Source: DALYLB01 sp046154695
GTDB taxonomy: Bacteria; Acidobacteriota; Blastocatellia; RBC074
DNA: 9,009 nt
Reading direction: 5' to 3'
NCBI GenBank assembly: GCA_046154695.1
Contig: JBJXFI010000186.1
Location: 1 to 9,009 of the forward strand
Position numbers and translations under genes: made by a program. Each line of letters starts with the position of its first letter. Position 1 is the first letter of the stretch. Below, in pieces: positions 5,328 through 9,009 of this stretch. The notes beneath the pieces are model-generated. The model worked only from the letters and a program-made list of their open reading frames with translations. It ran no database searches and was not told where the DNA came from.

Positions 5328-6095
5328 ATGAACGAACCGACTGAGATCCTGTACGAAGTCCGCGAGAAGATCGCGTTCGCCACGCTCAACCGCCCGGAGA
5401 AGCGGAACGCGCTCAACGACGGTATCGTCAGCGGCCTGAAAGCGGCCCTAAGCCGCGCCGAAAGCGATCAGGCGGTCAAAGTCGTCGTCATCCGCGGCGC
5501 CGGAAAAGATTTTTGCGCCGGCGCAGACCTCTCGCAGCTTCAAAAGATCGCCGGCGCCTCGATCCTCGACAACATCGACGACGCCGCCGGCTTCGCCGCG
5601 CTCATCTGGCAGATTCGCCAACTGAAGAAACCCGTGATCGCGGCCGTCCACGGACGCGCCCTCGCCGGCGGCGCCGGAATCGCCTCCGCGTGCGACCTCG
5701 TCCTCGCCGCCCGTTCCGCCAGCTTCTGTTACACCGAAGTCAAAATCGGATTCGTGCCCGCCATCGTCATGGCCATCGCCCGCCGCAATCTCAGCGAAAA
5801 ACGCGCCTTCGAGATCCTCTGCACCGCCAAACCCCTCACCGCCGAAGAGGCGGAACGCATCGGCCTGATCAATCGAATCTATGACGATGAAATTTTCATC
5901 GCATCGATGGAGACATATGCGGGAGAAATTGCTACATTAAGTGGCAGTGCGATGGCGCTGACCAAGTCCCTGTTGTATCAAACGGATGCAATGACCTTTG
6001 AACAATCGCTGCGCGCCGGCACGGAGATCAACGCGATTGCCCGCCTGACCCCGGATTGCCAGGCGGGAATTCAGAGATTCCTGAAGCGGGAATGA
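5328..6095 (+). CDS. Enoyl-CoA hydratase/isomerase family protein (methylglutaconyl-CoA hydratase-like)
   Basis: A cytosolic crotonase-fold enzyme of 255 residues, the usual length. The family hydrates or isomerises acyl-CoA double bonds and holds the thioester in an oxyanion hole. Visible marks are LNRPEKRNAL at 20-29, the first oxyanion segment DFCAGADL at 61-68, and the second, GRALAGGAGIASACDL, at 109-124. In rat crotonase the two catalytic glutamates are E144 and E164. Here the first aligns with G117 while the second is kept as E137 (FCYTEVKIGFVPA). This one-Glu pattern with VPA instead of PGAGG recalls bacterial methylglutaconyl-CoA hydratases of leucine breakdown, but no leucine-catabolic neighbours are present, so the substrate is open. 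It has its own ribosome binding site after a terminator. Base composition falls sharply near 5880-5940 within the last third of the gene. Confidence 0.9.
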   Translation: MNEPTEILYEVREKIAFATLNRPEKRNALNDGIVSGLKAALSRAESDQAVKVVVIRGAGKDFCAGADLSQLQKIAGASILDNIDDAAGFAALIWQIRQLKKPVIAAVHGRALAGGAGIASACDLVLAARSASFCYTEVKIGFVPAIVMAIARRNLSEKRAFEILCTAKPLTAEEAERIGLINRIYDDEIFIASMETYAGEIATLSGSAMALTKSLLYQTDAMTFEQSLRAGTEINAIARLTPDCQAGIQRFLKRE

Positions 6096-6104
6096 GGATC
6101 TGTT

Positions 6105-6113
6105 TGTAATAAT
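6105..6113 (+). promoter_or_regulatory. Possible extended -10 promoter element for the transporter
   Basis: TGTAATAAT at 6105-6113 reads as TGn plus AATAAT, five of six matches to TATAAT, in an AT-rich patch just after the hydratase stop. No good -35 was found, as is acceptable for extended -10 promoters. Transcription would begin near 6120, leaving a leader of about 80 bases before ATG 6201. The evidence is sequence resemblance only. Confidence 0.3.
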
Positions 6114-6200
6114 TTGGATCATCAGACACTCCAGGACAGGATTGGAGCAAAGACGGCGGGAAGTGTCATTCGGAAGCCCAGTATCCTGCCGGAAACACTG

Positions 6201-7736
6201 ATGATACCCCTCACGACGATCTCCCTGCGTAAGGTGCGCGTAGGCGTCACGCTGTTTGGCGTGGCGATGGCGATCTTCATGAGCGCCCTGGAGGCCACCG
6301 TCGTGGGGACGGCGATGCCGACCGTTGTCGCGAGCCTGGGGGGAATCGAGATTTACAGCTGGGTCTTCGCGGCCTATATTCTGGCCTCGACGGTGATGAC
6401 GCCGGTCTGGGGAAAACTGGCGGATATGGTGGGGCGGCGGGCGGCGCTGTTCGGCGGATTGGCGGCCTTCATCGCGGGTTCCGCGTTATCGGGCATGGCG
6501 CAGACGATGCCGCAATTGATCGGCTTTCGGGTCATCCAGGGGCTGGGGGCGGCGGCGCTGTTTCCGATCGGAATGACGATCGTGGCCGAGATCCTGACGA
6601 TGGAGCAGCGCGCGAAGATGATCGGCCTCTTCAGCGGAATGTGGGGGATCGCGAGCCTGATCGGGCCGACGGCGGGCGGCTACCTGACCGAATATACGCC
6701 GTGGTCGTGGCGCGCATGTTTCTACGTCATCCTGCCTTTCGGAGCGCTTTCAATCCTGCTGGTCGGAATCTCGTACAAGGAAGAGCATGAAGGCCCCCGC
6801 GGGGGCCGCTTCGATTATGGCGGCATGCTCACGCTGTCGGCCTGCCTGGTGGCGATGCTCCTCCTGATCGAGCGAAACGCGCAGTTCGGCGCATGGACCA
6901 TCCTGTTTCTCGCAATTGCCGCGATCGTCTTCTTCCTCCTCTTCCTTCATATCGAGCGAACTCATCCGGCCCCGCTGATCCCCCTGGGCCTGTTCAGCAA
7001 TCGAATCGTCGCGACGGCGGTGCTGCATGGAATGTTTGCGATGATGGCGCTGATCGGAACGATGAGCTTTCTCCCGCTCTTCGTTCAGGCGGTGATGGGA
7101 ACGGACGCGGTCGAGGCGGGAAAGATACTGATCTCGATCGTCATACCGTGGGTCGGGGCCTCGATCGTGGGCGGCCGGCTGCTTCTTCGATTCGGATACC
7201 GGCCGGTTGTGGCGGCGGGCATGGTCGCGATGGGAATCGGCGCGGCCTTTCTGGCGCTGGTCTCGGACCGGACATCGATGCTGCATCTATCGACGGCCGC
7301 GACCTTTCTGGGAATCGGGGGCGGCCTGACGATCGTCACGTTGATGATCGCGGCGCAGCATGGCGTTCCCCGAGCGCAGCTCGGCGTGGCGACTTCGACT
7401 GTTCAATTCGCGAGAAACATCGGCGCGGCGATCGGAGCCTCGGCCATGGGCGCGCTGATGAGCTGGCGGCTGAATCGCCTGCTGACGGCGGCGCCGGCTG
7501 GATTGGCAAATCTGGTCTCGCACCAGGAAATCGCGTCGCTCATTCGCCCCGAAACGCGCGCCACGCTTTCGACGGCGGCCGCCGGGTTTCTGCGCCACGC
7601 CCTTGCAACCTCGCTGCAAACCGCCTTCCTCTTCGTCCTCGGCGTGACCATCATCACGGCCGGGATCGCGTTCTTCATTCCGGCTGGAAAAGCGCAGGAT
7701 CTGGCATACAAGAATCCGCCCCGGCCGTCCGAGTAA
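6201..7736 (+). CDS. MFS transporter, DHA2 (EmrB/QacA-type) drug efflux family
   Basis: A 511-residue inner-membrane protein with the length and hydrophobic pattern of 14-helix DHA2 proton antiporters, which typically export drugs or other amphipathic compounds. Helix 1 carries SALEATVVGTAMP at 28-40, where E31 stands at the usual Asp of the LDxTVV motif. Motif A is GKLADMVGRR at 71-80, motif B is R110-VIQGLGAA, and the antiporter motif C region is GMWGIASLIGPTAGG at 146-160. A charged loop (KEEHEGPRGGRFDYGG) precedes helix 7. ATG 6201 was chosen because it leaves the normal short cytosolic N-terminus; an in-frame TTG at 6114 would add 29 polar residues and neither has a strong ribosome binding site. 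The gene lies 105 nt after the hydratase and converges on the epimerase with a 6-nt gap. The substrate cannot be told from sequence. Confidence 0.9.
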   Translation: MIPLTTISLRKVRVGVTLFGVAMAIFMSALEATVVGTAMPTVVASLGGIEIYSWVFAAYILASTVMTPVWGKLADMVGRRAALFGGLAAFIAGSALSGMAQTMPQLIGFRVIQGLGAAALFPIGMTIVAEILTMEQRAKMIGLFSGMWGIASLIGPTAGGYLTEYTPWSWRACFYVILPFGALSILLVGISYKEEHEGPRGGRFDYGGMLTLSACLVAMLLLIERNAQFGAWTILFLAIAAIVFFLLFLHIERTHPAPLIPLGLFSNRIVATAVLHGMFAMMALIGTMSFLPLFVQAVMGTDAVEAGKILISIVIPWVGASIVGGRLLLRFGYRPVVAAGMVAMGIGAAFLALVSDRTSMLHLSTAATFLGIGGGLTIVTLMIAAQHGVPRAQLGVATSTVQFARNIGAAIGASAMGALMSWRLNRLLTAAPAGLANLVSHQEIASLIRPETRATLSTAAAGFLRHALATSLQTAFLFVLGVTIITAGIAFFIPAGKAQDLAYKNPPRPSE

Positions 7737-7742
7737 CTCCCC

Positions 7743-8810
7743 TTAATTTTCATCTTGGATGTCGACGCCGAGGCCGGGCGCATCGCCGACGCGAACCATG
7801 CCGCGCTCGATCGTCAGCCCGCCGGCGGCGATGTCCGCGACGATATCCAGGTGCCCGTCGAGGTCCGCGTAGATCAGGTTGTTCAGGGCGAGCGCAACGT
7901 GGGCGGCGGCGGCCATGGAGATCCGCGATTCGTCCATGCAGCCGATCATGGTCTTGATGCCGCGGGCCTCGGCAACGGCATTGGCTTTCAGCACGCCGGT
8001 GATCCCGCCCGTCTTCATCAGTTTCAGATTGGCGAGCGGGGCGGGCGTGATCAACATGTCCGCGGCATCGAGCACCGACTCATCCGCCATCACGGGAACG
8101 GAAAGCCGCGCGCTGACCTCGCGAAGCGCCTCCAGATCGCGCGCCGGCACGGGCTGTTCGATGAAGGCGATCCCGCAATCCCGCAGCGCGTCCATGACGC
8201 GAAGCGTCGCGGCGACATCATATCCCTGATTCGCGTCGAGCGAGATTCGCACGGCGGGGCCCGCAAGCGAGCGGACAGCGCGAACCCGGGCAATGTCCTC
8301 CAACGGATCGAGGCCGCACTTGATTTTGAGCGCCCTGAAGCCCCGCGCAAGAAAATCGTGCGTCCGCCCCAGCGTGATCTCCATCTCCTCGATGCTCAGG
8401 GTGATCGAGGTCTCGATCTCCGCGCGCGCGCCGCCGAGCATACGCGAAAGGGGCATCCTCGCGGCTTTTCCGAGCAGGTCATAGAGCGCGATATCGATTG
8501 CCGCGACCGCCGCGGGCTGATCCGGGGCGCGGCGGTGCATGCCGGCCCAGATGCGCTCGATCGCCGAGGCATCCTCTCCGATCAGCACGGGGCGAAGATC
8601 GTTCTCGACGACCCGTTGGACGCTCTCGATGCCTTCGCCGGTGACGTGCTCGTCGGGCGCGGCATTTCCCCAGCCGATCGACCCATCTTCGAGTTCGACG
8701 GCCACGGCGAGATTGGGCGCCGTCTCGATCGATTCATAGGCGACGACGGAGGGCGCGCTGAGCTTGTAATCTTTTCGATAGGCTCGCAGATCGCGAATTC
8801 GCGCAGTCAT
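7743..8810 (-). CDS. Dipeptide epimerase (L-Ala-D/L-Glu epimerase type, enolase superfamily)
   Basis: A cytosolic enzyme of 355 residues in the mandelate racemase/muconate lactonizing branch of the enolase superfamily, which inverts the alpha carbon of the second residue of a dipeptide such as L-Ala-D-Glu from murein. The barrel acid/base lysine pair is K162-I-K164, the Mg2+ ligands are D192 (DANQGY), E218 (IEQP) and D243 (ADES), and the opposite lysine is K266 (KLMKTGG). D316-L-D318 matches the DxD motif that holds the dipeptide ammonium group in Ala-Glu epimerases, which separates it from muconate cycloisomerases and o-succinylbenzoate synthases. Exact dipeptide preference in this family varies, so Ala-Glu is the default guess. 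The start ATG overlaps the stop of the upstream gene as ATGA, implying coupling. Its 3' end faces the transporter with 6 nt between stops. Confidence 0.9.
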   Translation of the reverse strand: MTARIRDLRAYRKDYKLSAPSVVAYESIETAPNLAVAVELEDGSIGWGNAAPDEHVTGEGIESVQRVVENDLRPVLIGEDASAIERIWAGMHRRAPDQPAAVAAIDIALYDLLGKAARMPLSRMLGGARAEIETSITLSIEEMEITLGRTHDFLARGFRALKIKCGLDPLEDIARVRAVRSLAGPAVRISLDANQGYDVAATLRVMDALRDCGIAFIEQPVPARDLEALREVSARLSVPVMADESVLDAADMLITPAPLANLKLMKTGGITGVLKANAVAEARGIKTMIGCMDESRISMAAAAHVALALNNLIYADLDGHLDIVADIAAGGLTIERGMVRVGDAPGLGVDIQDEN

Positions 8811-9009
8811 CGGATTTCGAAGCCGTAGGGCGGAGAGGCGAGTTCGCCGAGCATGACCCGCGCCTCGGTTGGGCCGGTCGCGACATCTTCCGGCAGTTGA
8901 AGCTCCACTTCGTGAAGGCCGTTTCCGGGCAGGTAGGCAAGCCGCCCGGGAGCGAACGTCCGCTTCCCGATCGCCACGCGCACGGCGGCGATCTCGGCGT
9001 TCTCAGGCA
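8807..9009 (-). CDS. C-terminal end of an unrecognised protein, cut by the window edge
   Basis: Only the last 66 codons and the stop are in the window; the start lies beyond 9009. The frame is open throughout and ends in TGA at 8809-8807, overlapping the epimerase ATG by four bases, so the two genes are almost certainly co-transcribed and translationally coupled. The visible part alternates hydrophobic and polar residues with Gly/Pro turns (VRVAIGKRTFAPGRLAYLPG, HEVELQLPED, ARVMLGELASPPYGFEIR), which suggests a beta-sandwich or Ig-like C-terminal domain. I do not recognise the family. A peptidase, binding protein or cell-wall enzyme would fit the dipeptide-epimerase context, but nothing seen here proves it. 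Confidence 0.65.
   Translation of the reverse strand, partial: PENAEIAAVRVAIGKRTFAPGRLAYLPGNGLHEVELQLPEDVATGPTEARVMLGELASPPYGFEIR

Noticed and set aside
6114..6200. TTG 6114 as the transporter start
   Set aside because: It adds 29 polar residues ahead of a normal DHA2 N-terminus, has no ribosome binding site and overlaps the likely promoter region.
7755..8828. A 357-codon open frame on the plus strand opposite the epimerase
   Set aside because: It mirrors the epimerase codons; the product is rich in Arg, Asp and Gly with no motif, while the minus-strand product has every enolase-superfamily active-site residue.

Overview
The window is a GC-rich stretch of a Gram-negative bacterial chromosome. 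The Gram-negative call rests on the enzymes of ADP-heptose and LPS inner-core synthesis, an OmpA-type peptidoglycan-binding protein with a signal peptide, and an exported DUF3108 protein. The OmpA protein combines an N-terminal beta-rich domain, a DUF4398-like helical region, a long coiled coil and an OmpA C-terminal domain. Together with the gmhB-waaC-methyltransferase-DUF3108 neighbourhood this reminds me of Acidobacteriota or a similar deep-branching phylum, but that placement is inference. No tRNA, rRNA, CRISPR array, insertion sequence or phage gene was seen.

Region 1 (1-272) is a gene-free leader with a strong ribosome binding site and an 11-bp direct repeat. Region 2 (273-5166, + strand) is a tight five-gene cell-envelope cluster: OmpA-family protein, gmhB, waaC, an isoprenylcysteine/phospholipid methyltransferase-like membrane protein, and a DUF3108 protein. 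Gaps are 11, 5, -4 and 16 nt, so it is probably one operon. GmhB makes the heptose monophosphate precursor, WaaC transfers heptose to the Kdo-lipid A core, and the membrane methyltransferase may act on a lipid or envelope substrate.

Region 3 (5167-5327) is a 161-nt intergenic stretch with two oppositely oriented copies of a palindrome. The downstream copy is a perfect hairpin followed by six T residues, and its T-run almost touches the Shine-Dalgarno of the next gene. It looks like the operon terminator and could also act as an attenuator for the following gene.

Region 4 (5328-7736, + strand) holds an enoyl-CoA hydratase/isomerase-family protein, closer to the methylglutaconyl-CoA hydratase type than to classical crotonase, and a 14-TM-type DHA2 drug-efflux transporter with a possible extended -10 promoter in the gap between them. 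Region 5 (7743-9009, - strand) converges on the transporter with a 6-nt gap. It holds an Ala-Glu-type dipeptide epimerase of the enolase superfamily, ATGA-coupled to the end of an unrecognised protein that runs off the window. The epimerase points to recycling of murein or other dipeptides. The genes are mostly familiar families; the least explained parts are the palindromic leader at 5159-5327, the methyltransferase inside the LPS cluster, and the truncated partner of the epimerase.
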